Assembly: GCA_946406115.1 (NCBI GenBank)
Contig: OX291562.1
Location: forward strand, 11,500,001-11,564,000
Length of the DNA stretch: 64,000 nucleotides
DNA from: Apoda limacodes
Lineage: Eukaryota; Arthropoda; Insecta; Lepidoptera; Limacodidae
Direction: 5' to 3'
Part shown: positions 22,554 through 33,083 of the stretch, in pieces
Position numbering within the stretch: position 1 is the first letter of the stretch
Layout: each line of letters starts with the position of its first letter
Translations under genes and position numbers: made by a program
The notes under the pieces: model-generated
Databases searched by the model: none
What the model was told of the DNA's origin: nothing
The model's input: only the letters and a program-made list of their open reading frames with translations

Positions 22554-23629
22554 AATACGTCGGGTTTATTCCGTTCATCCAACTATTATGTCCAACGGGT
22601 TTTACATACAAGAATTTTTTTCACCGTGGACCAGGACCCTTCGTACAATTGCATGGCCAGTTGGACCACTGCCCCGAAATGATGATATGAAAGCTTTTAA
22701 TCGACTTTAAAAAAGGAGGTTCTTAAATAAGGTTTTCATGAATGGTTTATAATGAACTAAACACTATTTCTTTTTGACCGACTTTTAAAAGGATGGAAGT
22801 TGTTGTAGTTATAAAACGTCAAGTGGAGTCGGATAAGCGCACTGAGGGTTTAATACGGAATATAAACAACAAAGCTTTTTAAACCAAGTTTAGTTGAAGC
22901 CAGGGTTTTGCACTCAAATTCTTAAAACTTTATTCCAAGTCATAGTTTTAAAATTGTAACCTATATCTCCAAAAATATTGATCGTAGGCTAGTAGTATCT
23001 TTACAGAAGTAATAGATCTCATCAAGATCTTCGTTTCGGATGACAGCTGTCAAAACAGAAAGTGCTATATCTCCGTAGCTACTGATGGTAGACTAGTAGT
23101 TTCTTCTCAGAAGTGATGGATCTCATCAAGATCTTCGTTTCGGATGACAGCTGTCAAACTACAAAGTACTATGTCTAATGCTAGGTATATATAAAAAACT
23201 ACTAGTCTACGATGAATAGTTACGGAGATATAGCACATTGTTATGTCTGTTTCTTCAATTGAACTTGGTTAAAAAGCTTTCTTATTTATATTCCGTATTG
23301 AAATCTCAGTGCGCTGATTCGAATCAAACTTGACTTTTTAAACTGCAACAACTTTCATCCTTTTAAAAGTCGGTTAAAAGGAAAAATGTTTAGTTCAATT
23401 AAACCTTTATTAAAACCTCTTTGATAACCTCCTTTTTTAATGTCGGTTAAAATCTTTAATACTATCATTTTGGGGCAGTGGTCTAACTGGCCATGCAGTT
23501 GTATGAAGGGCCCTGAAAATTTCGATTTTCTTATGTTCAACTATTTAGTAGGTCCATAGGGAAAAAAGATTCGTACAACCAGTTGGACATACTAGTTGAA
23601 CAAACGGGAAAAACTCAATACGTCGAGGT
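22554..23629. mobile_element. Foldback element with about 350-bp terminal inverted repeats
   Basis: Left arm 22554-22905 and right arm 23268-23629 are imperfect reverse complements along their whole length. Both include GCATGGCCAGTT, a CGACTTTTAAAAGGATG block and TACGGAATATAAA. The 360-bp centre carries an internal direct duplication. No transposase is present. It would be a non-autonomous DNA element of unknown superfamily. Confidence 0.75.
23012..23160 (+). repeat. Internal duplication in the foldback element
   Basis: About 43 bp starting ATAGATCTCATCAAGATCTT and ending GACAGCTGTCAAA occurs at 23012-23054 and again, almost identical, at 23118-23160. It contains the palindromic pieces AGATCT and GACAGCTGTC. 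Confidence 0.8.
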
Positions 23630-23790
23630 GTTTGAGATGTCTGTGTGATTCGACAACGAAATTAGTTCTACAAAACAGTCAAACATTACCAATCCAGCTG
23701 CAAAAAGGAGTAAAACGGGGGATGTCATGTCCTCAAAACTGTTTACAATCACACTGATGTATTTAAGACTTGAAACTGGGAAGGAAAAGG
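23630..23790 (+). repeat. Repeat block shared in inverse orientation with 43415-43566
   Basis: GATTCGACAACGAAAT and GTAAAACGGGGGATGTCATG match the reverse complement of 43415-43566. It adjoins the right arm of the foldback element and may be its outer flank. Confidence 0.6.
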
Positions 23791-24000
23791 CATAACTAAA
23801 TGTTAAAAGCGAATAAATTTCACACCTACAATTTTCTGACAGTGATATTATAGTGCAGTTGGGTAATAATCATTTAAAAAAGAAAGCCGATACGATTGTC
23901 CATTTAGGTTAGGCAGGATTTAGGAAGCTTCGACACGTCTTTATGTGTCGTCCATACTGCAGTGCTCTTACCTGCTCTTTCTGGGACAAGTAGTCCATAC

Positions 24001-24164
24001 TCATATCATAAATACAAAAGTTACTCTGTCTGGCTGTCTATTTGTCATAGGCTACTTTAAAATGTCAAGTGAGTTGGTTTTTTTTCCTAAAATTTAGGAG
24101 TTGCCGTTGAAATCCTACACCCATAGCCGAATTTCGGGCGGGTGGAACCGTGGGCAAATGCTAG
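24001..24164 (+). mobile_element. Helitron-like short copy (copy h)
   Basis: TCATAAATACAAAAGTTACT at the head, GGGCGGGTGGAACCGTGGGC and terminal CTAG|T at the end. The middle is deleted. Confidence 0.65.
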
Positions 24165-25209
24165 TAGATAATAAATAAAGCCATGGCGTGTCAACACGAC
24201 CTTAAATCATCAAATACTGAGGAACTTTTTTCTCTACTCGAGAAAGGTTGGCCGAACAGTTGACTGTTAAGGTGGGTAAAATAATTGAAACACCAATATA
24301 TAGTCACTTCAAAATGAAACAGTTCCATGGCGTCGCGCTGAATACTGCTTGTTGAGGTGTCCACATACGTTCTAGCTGCAAATAATTTGTACGCACCTTT
24401 AGACGATCCTGTAGTGGCGACCGTACAAAATACTATAGCAATGGCGCGCCAACTCGACTTAACATCAAAACACTCACGAACTGGCTTTCTACATGTGGAA
24501 GGTTGAATAAACGACTGTTGAATGATAGTGAAGTGTAGTAGCAGTAAAAAATGCGGGCAATCCGAATAGGTACATTTTTAAAAGACAACATACATAAATA
24601 ATTTACAATTTAAACACAAATTTAAAATAACAGATCACTAAACATAAAAAGTAAACAGAAATGGAGGATGTCTCCGTACAAATGAAATGGCCTTTGACTC
24701 ACAAACTGATGTTCAGTCAGAGCCACATGCTAAGTGTATATGTATACAAATCCCACGAGCATAAAACAGGTATCATATAAAATATATTTTATAAAAAAAT
24801 GCAAAAAAGTGTTGATTAACTCCGGTACTTTGCAGTGACGATGGTAGCAGTGCTGGATATTCTTGAGGGAGTAGATAAGAAGAAATAATGCGAAATTATT
24901 TTATAATGATATTATATTTAATACAAAATTTGTACATCTATCTAGTTGTAAGGTTCGTTGAACAGTGTGGGCAAGCGCTTGCCGCTTGGTGGTGCGTCGA
25001 TCGCTGGTGTGCATGTGTGCGTGTATACGCTCTTGAGACACGCGTACATGCAAGGCGTCAAAAAGTGTAAATTAAAAAAAAAGATGAAAAGCGTAGGTAA
25101 AACATACATTCTCATTCACAAATTGTAAGAATTAATAATAAAAATAAATTATATAAGAATAAAACTATAAAGATTTTTTAATGTATAAACAGATTTAAAT
25201 AACAAAATT
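24165..25209. other. No gene; weak internal duplication
   Basis: 24180-24260 and 24436-24535 are diverged direct repeats (ATGGCGTGTCAACACGAC and ATGGCGCGCCAACTCGAC). The rest, including a GT-rich patch at 24960-25050, shows no gene. Confidence 0.4.
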
Positions 25210-26155
25210 TAGAATAAAACTACCATATTTCTACCATCCCTATACAGATACAATGTGCTGGATACATATGTATTTTGCAATGACAGCAAATAAGCTCTAA
25301 ACTTGCGCTTAAAAATAACTTTACTAGCTGCATTACGAATCGGAGGAGGGAGGTCATTCCAGCACTTGGACGCAGCAAACCTAAAACTTCCTCTAAATAA
25401 AGCGCAATGGTGCGCTGTATAAATACTCTGGTGTCTCTTGCCGGACTATACCGAACAACAAAGTGGCGAAGTAAAGTTGCCGGCGTGCCTGCATATTTAA
25501 AAGGTTCGCTGCTTTCCAATACGGGCTGATGCGGGAACGGGGTGGAATTCGGAAACAAAAACGAATGCATGAGTTTTGAACCCGCTGTATCAATCTCTGA
25601 GTGCGACCGAAAATACAGCCACTGTAGACAACGTCACAGTAATTAAACTTTGTTAATATCAGTGACTCACAAAGGTGGATACGTAAATCCACGCTTAGAT
25701 AATCACGGATATTATAAAGCTTTTTAAAACGGTAAAAGCAATTCGTTTCTACTCCAAGAAGGTGTTTTTCAAAACGAAGCTCACCCTCCATCAACGTACC
25801 TAAATTCCTTACCTCTTCTACTCTCTCTATTGGGTTACCCGCAATGGCTATATCATGGTCTATCAAAGCTTCCAATGTATATTGGATTTAAAGTCTGGTT
25901 CCGAGTACAAGATATTTAGACTTACTTGGGTTTTACAGGAGACAATTCCGACCAGACCAATCCGCGACCCGGTCAAGTTCTTTATTTATGCCGGTTATAC
26001 ATTCAACTATATTAGACGGTACAGAAGATGCATATAATTGAACATCATCAGCGTAGAGATGATAGTTATTGGTTCGGATACATTTTATAATGTCTGCACT
26101 GTACAATATAAATAGATGCGGGCCTGAAATGGAAATGATTAAATTGCAGCTGACC
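25210..26155 (-). mobile_element. LINE III: 5'-truncated Jockey/CR1-like retrotransposon
   Basis: Minus-strand frames give the late palm and thumb of a reverse transcriptase. 26160-25933 reads LFILYSADI and YHLYADDVQLYASS, so YADD is intact. The 25875-25393 frame reads NPIERVEEVRNLGTLME, FNYCDVVYSGCIFGRTQRLI, RVQNSCIRFCFR, and NLLNMQARRQLYFATLL. The 5' cut lies just before the PQG box, replaced by unrelated GPH sequence. A short 3' UTR runs to about 25210. One frameshift near 25900 separates the two frames. 5' truncation is the usual outcome of incomplete reverse transcription. Confidence 0.8.
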
Positions 26156-26179
26156 CCCACCCCGCGCGCCCTTGTAATA

Positions 26180-26320
26180 ACTACTATTTGACTTTTTATG
26201 ACCTGCTGAACTGGTGCATTGTCAAAACCTATAATATAATAATTAATTAATTATCACTTAATTATAGGTAACCACTATTTAAATATTTGTGACCTGCTGT
26301 GCAGGCGCATTCTCAAACCT
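26180..26320 (+). repeat. 91-bp minisatellite-like unit, second location
   Basis: CATTGTCAAAACCTATAATA (26217) restarts as CATTCTCAAACCTATAGG (26308). The unit matches that at 22033-22170. It is sandwiched between LINE III and LINE IV. Confidence 0.65.
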
Positions 26321-26329
26321 ATAGGACTA

Positions 26330-27109
26330 AACCCTATATTTACTGTAGCCCAACAATTCCAGAATTCTGCACTCTCCATCTCCAAGAGCATTGGAATCCT
26401 TGGCGTTGACATCTCCAGCGATGTTCAGTTTCCAGATCATTTGCATGACAAGGTGAAGCTGGCGTCCAAAAAACTTGGTGTACTCAACAGAGCGAGGCAG
26501 TACTTTACGTCGGGGCAGAAGTTGCTGCTTTGCAAGTCGCAAGTTCGGCCCCATATGGAGTGCTGCTGCCGTCTCTGGGCGGGTGCACCCGGATACCAGC
26601 ATGGTCCTTTTGACTCGGTTCAACGATGGGCTGTGAGAATTATCGAACCCTTAAGTCTGAGGAGAGTCTGTGTGTGTTCTACCGCTTGTACAATGGGATG
26701 CGTTCTGAGGAATTGTTCGAAATGATGCCCGCGGCTTCTTTCTACCATCGCACCGCTCGCCATTGGCAGGGAATTCATTCTCACACTCTAGAACCGAAAT
26801 GGTCTCGTACAGTGCGGTTTCAGAGAAACTTCCTCGCGCGAATGCTTGGGTTGTTGAATGAGTTCCCTCCCAGCCAAGGTTTTCTTTAAGGACTACTGTA
26901 TGGGGTTCTTCAAGAAAGAAGTTAATAGATTTCATAAGGTTCGGCAACGCGCGAGTGATACCCCCGGTGTTGCAAGCGTCCATATAGACCACGGTGACCG
27001 CTTACCACCAGGCGGGCCGTGTGCTTGTTTGCCACCTTAGTGGTATAAAAAAAAAAAAACCATCAGGCCGACCATGTGCTTGTTTGCCACATTAGTGGTA
27101 TAAAAAAAA
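26330..27109 (+). mobile_element. LINE IV: 5'-truncated retrotransposon with duplicated 3' tail
   Basis: Plus-strand translation reads SIGILGVDISSDVQFPDHL, KLASKKLGVLNRARQYFT, QVRPHMECCCRLWAGAPGYQ, then (after frameshifts near 26630) ESLCVFYRLYNGM, MPAASFYHRTARHWQG and PKWSRTVRFQRNFLARM. That is the thumb and C-terminus of a lepidopteran Jockey/L1Bm-like ORF2. The 3' end carries GTGCTTGTTTGCCACCTTAG with poly(A) at 27047-27059. A second, diverged copy of the last 50 bp follows at 27060-27109. A solo copy of this 3' end lies at 47231-47348. Confidence 0.8.
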
Positions 27110-27473
27110 GCAATAATTAATTATCTAATAATAAGCGTCATCTTAAGCGTAAGATTTATTTTTTAGCTGCTTTACAGGGGGCTTATAAACACAAGTCACA
27201 TTTTAAACGGAAATAGCAATTTAAGAGATAATAATAAAACTATTTATATACCATCTTATCATCAATGAACTCAGAAATATTGTAGTAGATATGCCTTTTT
27301 ACATAGAATAGTCTTTATGTGCCTTTTCAATTGAGTCTCATAAAGATTATATACCATTTTCGGTAATATTATTAAAAGCGTACAAATTATCCAACAAAAC
27401 ATTTATACACTTTGGTCAAACGAGAAATTGAAAAAGTAAGTTGATATTTACGCCTAGTATTGAGGAAATGCTT
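27110..27473. other. No gene seen
   Basis: AT-rich. The first 80 bp weakly resemble the 91-94-bp unit (TAATTAATTAT, GCTGCTTTACAGG). Confidence 0.35.
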
Positions 27474-27570
27474 AGGGGCCGTTCAAGTATTACGTAAGCA
27501 CTATAGGGGGGCGGGCGGTCTTTGCTTTGCTTATTTTTTATGATATGGGGGGTAGGGGGGTATTTATTTA

Positions 27571-28802
27571 AGGTGCGTTCTATTGACGGAATTGAGAGCT
27601 ATGACAATGCATACGCATTGAAATCGTTCTGTTCGCTAAATGTCAATAAACAATATGGCCGTTCACTATTTGACTGCGCATACACTACTTATCCTAACGA
27701 GCATGTGCAATCAATGCGTTAAATGCGGTCCGGAAGTGACGTCATAGCGCATTCAGTTTTGGTCAACAGAATGATCGAAGGTTCGCATAGACAGTATTGA
27801 GCGCATTCAATGCGTGTAAGCTTGTCTTCCCTAAAACATGGTTGAGCGAAGCAATGGCTGATTCATGTGTCATACTCGTGAACGGCGGCACGCCTGTGGA
27901 GGCTGGTCTGCTCTTGCAAACTTCTTTGTATTCTTAGTATTTAGTCTTACTTTTTTGTTTTGTTTATTAATACTGTAAGACATTGACTATTTCTTAGTGA
28001 TGAATACATAACCTGTCTTTTTTATATTAGATACTTTTTTATGTTGTGCTTGTGCTTTATATTTCATGTTTTTTATGTTTGTAATGGAAAATGTCCTTTT
28101 ATGATAGGGAGGGCATTTTCCACTATTTTAATTGGACGCTGTAAGAGAAAGGGAGAAAAGAATTGCCCTTGCCGAGTTTCTTCCCAGTTCTTCTCAGTAG
28201 AAGGTCTCCCGCCCTATAGACTTAAGAACCGATGACGTAGTGACATTCATAAGTGCTCAATTATTGTAGCCTAAACTGAATAAATTATATTGAATTTGAA
28301 TTTGAATTTGTCAACAAAACGCCCCTTGACTTTTTAACACATAAGGGAACCCACACATTAGGTGGATGCGCTGTGAGAGTTCTAAGTGCGGATTAAAACT
28401 ATGGAGACTTGTTTGTGCTTCTTTATTTTTTAAATTTAGTAAGTGGGATTCGACGTCAAATTTCAGCAGATTTTACGAAGATCTGTGAATAATTGTGCAT
28501 CGAAGACTTATAGAGGATGAAATGAAAACAATAAGCAAGAAACAGCGAGCAAAATTGTGTACATTCTCATTTAATAATGATTTTTGGCGCCATTATTGGC
28601 GGCATAATGTGTTTATGCTAGGCTATATGGATTCAATTTCCAACAGCCTTCCAGAGCTTCTGATGAAGCCAGGACAAATAAAAAAAAATGGATATGCTGT
28701 CAAATAGTGAACGGCCATATTGTTTGTTAACATTTGGTGAAAAGAACGATTTCAATGCCTATGCGATGTCATAGCTCTCAATGCCGTCAATAGAACGCAC
28801 CT
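27571..28802. mobile_element. DNA element with about 100-bp terminal inverted repeats, nested
   Basis: AGGTGCGTTCTATTGACGG at 27571 is mirrored at 28802. The inverted repeats extend about 100 bp (AGAGCTATGACA, ATATGGCCGTTCACTATTTG). Inside lies a LINE/SINE 3' end and a 70-codon plus-strand frame (28495-28707) of unknown nature. No transposase or clear target duplication was found. Confidence 0.7.
28085..28310 (+). mobile_element. LINE/SINE 3' end with (GAATTT)n tail
   Basis: GTTTCTTCCCAGTTCTTCTC, AGTGACATTCATAAGTGC and TGAATAAATTATA lead into GAATTT repeats at 28291-28310. This order is common at 3' ends of lepidopteran CR1-type elements. A related minus-strand copy is at 55161-55370. Confidence 0.6.
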
Positions 28803-29381
28803 ATAGTTTATGTTTGAAAACGAAACGCATTTCCGGGGATTCCAGCAAATAACGTATAAGTTTAGGTACTCGCTTGGAAACGAGTGGGGAAATTACCGCG
28901 CACTATACACTTGTCCTAATTTCTTCCGTCGAATTATTGTTTCTTTTCGGTACGATTGACGATTAGACGTATTTAAGCAAAGCAAGTTCATGTTTGTGTT
29001 ACTACACAACTAAAACTTAGAATCATGAATTCGGGTGTCATGGACTGAAGACTGTTAATTGGAATTGAAGTGTTTACCAAAAATTTAAAAGAAGTTTGTT
29101 TTGTTTGTAATATGACTTAAGATTATAATATTTGTACCTTACTCTATGTTGAATACCTTGTCAATAAAGTTTGTTTAAATTAATATTATGTGAAACGGAA
29201 AACAGAGAATACATTAAAAGAAGAAAAAACAGAATACTTGCAGAACACATTAAAGGAAAAATGCATATAAAAATGTTTACGTAAGCATTGGGGGTAAGAG
29301 CTTTGCTTACTTTTACTGACAAGGGGGATTGGGGGTAAATAATTGTAATAAATCTGCTTATGTAATACTTGAATGGCCCCT

Positions 29382-29584
29382 TATTACCTTTTTGAAAATG
29401 TATTTTTTTTTTCCTAACATATGTACGGTCAGGTGCAGAACTGCATATAGAATTTCTAAACAAAATAGAATGGCAAGCGCATTCACTCACACACTTAAAG
29501 AAATAAATTAATATGTCTTGTAGAACCTGAGTAATATTAGTTTCATTTAATATTGTATATAATAATTTCACTAAGAAAATCATC
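29382..29584. other. No gene seen
   Basis: AT-rich sequence between the Harbinger-like end and the tRNA-like repeat. The local open frames look like chance. Confidence 0.35.
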
Positions 29585-29690
29585 GTATCCGTAGCCTAGT
29601 GAATAGACGTATCAGATCTTAATACGTGTACTCAGTGCAATGCAGGTTGTGGATTCGAATCTCACCTTATGCCTTTCTTTTTGTTTTTGT
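29585..29690 (+). repeat. tRNA-like SINE head (pol III A and B boxes)
   Basis: TAGCCTAGTGAA at 29592 fits an A box (TRGCNNAGYNGG) and GATTCGAATCT at 29652 fits a B box (GGTTCGANTCC). The 60-nt spacing and lack of a closing acceptor stem argue against a working tRNA gene. A T-rich run follows. Confidence 0.5.
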
Positions 29691-30078
29691 TACATTTTAC
29701 GAAATATGAATATTTTGTTCAGTTAAACAGCTTAGACCAATTTTCTAATATCTATCTACGTAGGTAGACATTTTATTTTTGTCGTTCGTTGCTGATTTGT
29801 TTCTGGGGGTATGAGCTGACAAGGTTATTTGGTGTTTTTATTTAGCTATTAAGTTAGATGCGGTCATTACTTAGGTAGCCTTTTTTTGTCGTTATGGATG
29901 TATTACTGTAGGTGCTTGTGTTGATAAGGTTTGTTTGGTTTGTTTGGTGTTTTTATTAAATTTCTTTGCTAAAAATAATATGCAGGCCAATATTAATATT
30001 CAAGAGAGAATGCGTATTATAGAACTATATAATATGGGTTACAATATATTTAAAATTTGCAATGAGACTGGTTTTACC

Positions 30079-30229
30079 GTAAGTATTTTATTTGATGTTA
30101 AAAGTATATCATATTTTTTTAATACCACACTTTTTTGTAAGTAAATATCTAAAAAAAATTGAAAATATAATTCAATAGTTTGAAAAATGTTTATTTTAAT
30201 CTGGCTATTTGGTTTTTAGTGGATAACCG
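30079..30229 (+). other. Possible intron in the Tc1-like transposase
   Basis: The gap begins GTAAGT and ends TTTTTAG. Removing it joins ...NETGFT to WITVKHWV in the same frame, restoring the helix-turn-helix order of the family. It is AT-rich and contains stops. It could instead be a small insertion. Confidence 0.5.
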
Positions 30230-30549
30230 TAAAGCATTGGGTCTCACGCAACCAAGAGGAGGGGAATTTATCAACTCGACCTCGAAGTGGACTCTCGCGG
30301 CACATTGATGCTACTCAAAGAAGATTTATGGTGGAACAATGGTTTCATACCGACTGCTGTGTTTGGGAACATGTTTAATACATCTATACACACACTGTTC
30401 GTCGAGCTCTGCATATTGAAGGATTGCATCATAGAAAGCCAGCTAAAAAACCGTTTTTAACTAATACCCATAAACAAAATAGATTGTTGTTTGCAAGGGA
30501 GCACACCTTACTTACCGATAAGAAGTCGTTTGAATCATCTGAAAACGGG

Positions 30550-30658
30550 ATAGTAAGTGATATCCGTCCAGATTCCATATTTGGGACAACATTTTGTTCT
30601 GTATAACAACATGGAATGCATAATAACATATGGAATCTGGACGGATATCACTTACTAT
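30550..30658. repeat. Perfect 31-bp inverted repeat inside the transposase
   Basis: Arms 30550-30580 and 30628-30658 are exact reverse complements with a 47-bp loop. The right arm encodes MESGRISLTM on the plus strand in the normal transposase order. The left arm encodes the same peptide, extended to NVVPNMESGRISLT, on the minus strand. Confidence 0.9.
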
Positions 30659-30847
30659 GTGGGGGAAGATGACTGTGGCTGGTCTATAGAAAACCTATGG
30701 GGTTTGATGGTGCAAAGATGGGACATGCGAAATGAAAGAACTACAGAGTCATTAGAGGCTCACTGTGTAGAAATTTGGGACAATATTAGAGGATCTATGC
30801 GGTGGCGCTTGCTTGCTGTAATTGAAAATAATGGAGGTTATATTGTA

Positions 30848-31247
30848 TAGGCGAGTCGGACTCGCGCACGAAGGGTTCCGTATCATTATTTATAAAAACG
30901 GCAAAAAAATCACGATTGTTGTATCGGAGCCCCCCTTAATTTTTTTATTTTAGTTTAATTATTTATTTTTAAAGTAACTATATAACTTAATATTCTGTAA
31001 ATATTTTAGGCGTCTACCTGTTGCCGTTATCAATATCGAGCAAAATCGAGCTAAAAAAATCACGTCTTTTGTTTGGGAGCCCCCTTAAATATTTATTTTA
31101 TTTTGTTTTTTAGTATTTGTTGTTATAGCAGCAACAGAAATATATCTTCTGTAAAAATTTCAACTGTCTAACTATCACAGTTCATGAGATACAGCCGGAG
31201 TCTTAGTAATAGGGTTCCGCTAATTACCCTTTGGGTACGGAACCCTG
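30848..31247 (+). repeat. Lepidopteran GTTCCGTACC repeat, copy 2
   Basis: It runs from GGCGAGTCGGACTCGCGCAC and GGGTTCCGTATCATTA to TTTGGGTACGGAACCCTGAA. A partial internal duplication (AAAAAAATCACG...GGAGCCCCCCTTAA) is visible at 30900 and 31045. It is complete in outline. Confidence 0.7.
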
Positions 31248-32526
31248 AATAAAAAGTAATATTTTTCTTACAGATATTGGTTTACATTTCGATATATTTA
31301 AGACATAACATATTTTTTTTTTACTTTATTGTTTTTCAAAATATAGCAGATATATTTCCTATGGTTATAGCTTAAGTATTCGTTTTCGTAATGAAAAGAA
31401 AATTGAAACTTAACCATAAGAATAAAAAAAAATACAAGTCACCATTCATGCGGTAGCGCTGCTATATTTTGAAAAACCATTCCATTTTGATTAGATTGCA
31501 TGTGTTTTAATTCTTGCAATTGGTCCTTTTTAGAGAGAACTAGATGTCAAAACATTAAAAAAAAGTAATTCCTAAAAAAAATACTCAATACGGAAGTAGC
31601 GTGATTTGAGACATAGGCTCGCCGATTTAAGTCGCAGTCTATGGATCACACCACGGGGCCACGGGGCAGACAATATTTAAAGCGAAATAAACAATACTTA
31701 TGTAGAACAACACTGCTGTTTACACCTAATTAATTAGTTAGGTTAAAAACCAAAAGATATAAGAACGGGTTAAATAAACTGGTTAGTATAGAGAAAACTT
31801 AACCTAATTTCGTCGATTTAAGGTTAATATTATTGACAGCTCTGATAATGTTAATGTGTAAGTGCGAGATTTACAGAATGGCTCCACGCAATTTTCACTT
31901 TAACATTATGCATGGACTTTAGCAAATGACTGTACATAATGTTCTCATATATTAAGGTGTAAGGATATAATGTACCCAAACTAAAATGAAGGACTACCCT
32001 TGATACTAATCAAGAATATTAATTAAGAAAATAATGAATTTTGATTGCCCTGACCCACTAACCTTTTACAAAATATAAAAATTGATTAAACACCTAATTG
32101 ATAATTTTCTGCTGTGGCATAATGCTACTGTATTGCTTGTACTGTACTATGACATAATGCATTTATCTTATTTATCAATGAATGACGAATGTAAACATCG
32201 TTTGACACCTACTGTTTAGTCAGCTGATTAGTGACACAAACTTGCCTAGCCCGGTGTTTGATCGCTAGTGTCGCGTAGTTTACAGCATTTTAATATGGCG
32301 CGTGTTGTTTTCTGTTTTTAACACACCTGAGTAGAAAAGAAGAGTAATTTGACCAAACTAACGAGACTTTGTTACGTAAAACTATCATCTGTACCATGTG
32401 TTATGTAAAACACACACAGCGAGGCAAAGCCACTCCTCAGATTTAACTTGTAAGCTCATTAATCTTCCCTTCTGACAATATCTTCAATCCATTTACATTG
32501 TACATTACATATTATCACATTAGGCA
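31248..32526. other. No gene recognised upstream of transporter exon 2
   Basis: AT-rich sequence. The missing first exon of the downstream transporter could lie here or further left, but no ATG-led, hydrophobic frame with a phase-1 donor was recognised. Confidence 0.4.
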
Positions 32527-32880
32527 CTTAAGGCGCAGTTACTTCCTACCTAGCGCCACCAAAGGTATTTTTTATTTCCTCTTTGTAAAAAACACATTTC
32601 AAAAATGTTATAAACTTATTATTTAGAACTAGTTATTAGCCATTTTTAGAAGGCTATGTATAAAATCGAGAATATACCTGTGGATTGTAGATAGCATTTC
32701 TGCTTAAAATGGTCGTACACAAAGGTATGTTCTAGAAACGATGTATGACGTTCTAAAAATAGCATATAACTACGTGATAATAATTGGTTTGTAAGTATTT
32801 TGAAATGTCTTTTGTACAAGGAGGATATAAAGAATAGCTTTTGGCGGTGCTAGTACGGTAGTCACACATCACATATAAGT
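32527..32880. mobile_element. Palindromic MITE, copy 2
   Basis: The left end reads TTAAGGCGCAGT, identical to copy 1 ends. The halves are inverted (TAGCGCCACCAAAGGTATT versus AATAGCTTTTGGCGGTGCTA). The right terminus has decayed. It ends about 200 bp before transporter exon 2. Confidence 0.7.
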
Positions 32881-33083
32881 AGTACTGTTACGATTTCCAT
32901 ACAAAATGAGATGTTTAAAAATGGCGGTAAATATTGACATTATAGTGTTCTAGCTTGTCGGGAAGTGATCGAAATTACGTTTGCAAGATTTGACCCAAAC
33001 AATCAGGTGAAAGTAATAGGATAATCGTTGTAAAAATACTTAGCAAAAGATCTAATTAATTGTATACCTATTCTTTTTTTCAG

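Larger units (their letters stand above)
27474..29381. mobile_element. PIF/Harbinger-like MITE, interrupted by nested elements
   Basis: Inverted ends read GGGGCCGTTCAAGTATTACG (from 27475) and, in reverse, GGGGCCATTCAAGTATTACA (to 29380). TTA flanks both sides, as for Harbinger-type insertion. G-rich subterminal blocks and GCTTTGCTTA occur on both sides. The middle is occupied by the element at 27571-28802 and by unassigned sequence. Confidence 0.65.
29980..30850 (+). pseudogene. Tc1-like transposase remnant, rearranged
   Basis: The N-terminus MQANINIQERMRIIELYNMG (29980-30078) is the first helix-turn-helix of a Tc1-type transposase. A 151-bp gap follows, then WITVKHWVSRNQEEGNLSTR and PRSGLSRHID (30230-30320). 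RALHIEGLHHRKPAKKPFL and HKQNRLLFAREH follow near 30400-30510. The C-terminus ENLWGLMVQRWDMRNERTTE...AVIENNGGYI ends at 30850. The central catalytic region (DDE acids) is absent, replaced by an inverted duplication at 30550-30658. There are several stops. A GTTCCGTACC repeat begins exactly at the stop codon. Confidence 0.8.

Noticed and set aside
29161..29583. Minus-strand frame of 140 codons
   Set aside because: Composition is that of AT-rich noncoding DNA, it crosses the end of the Harbinger-like MITE, and no domain is visible.
29585..29690. Functional tRNA gene
   Set aside because: Box spacing is too long and no acceptor stem closes, so it is listed only as a SINE-like sequence.
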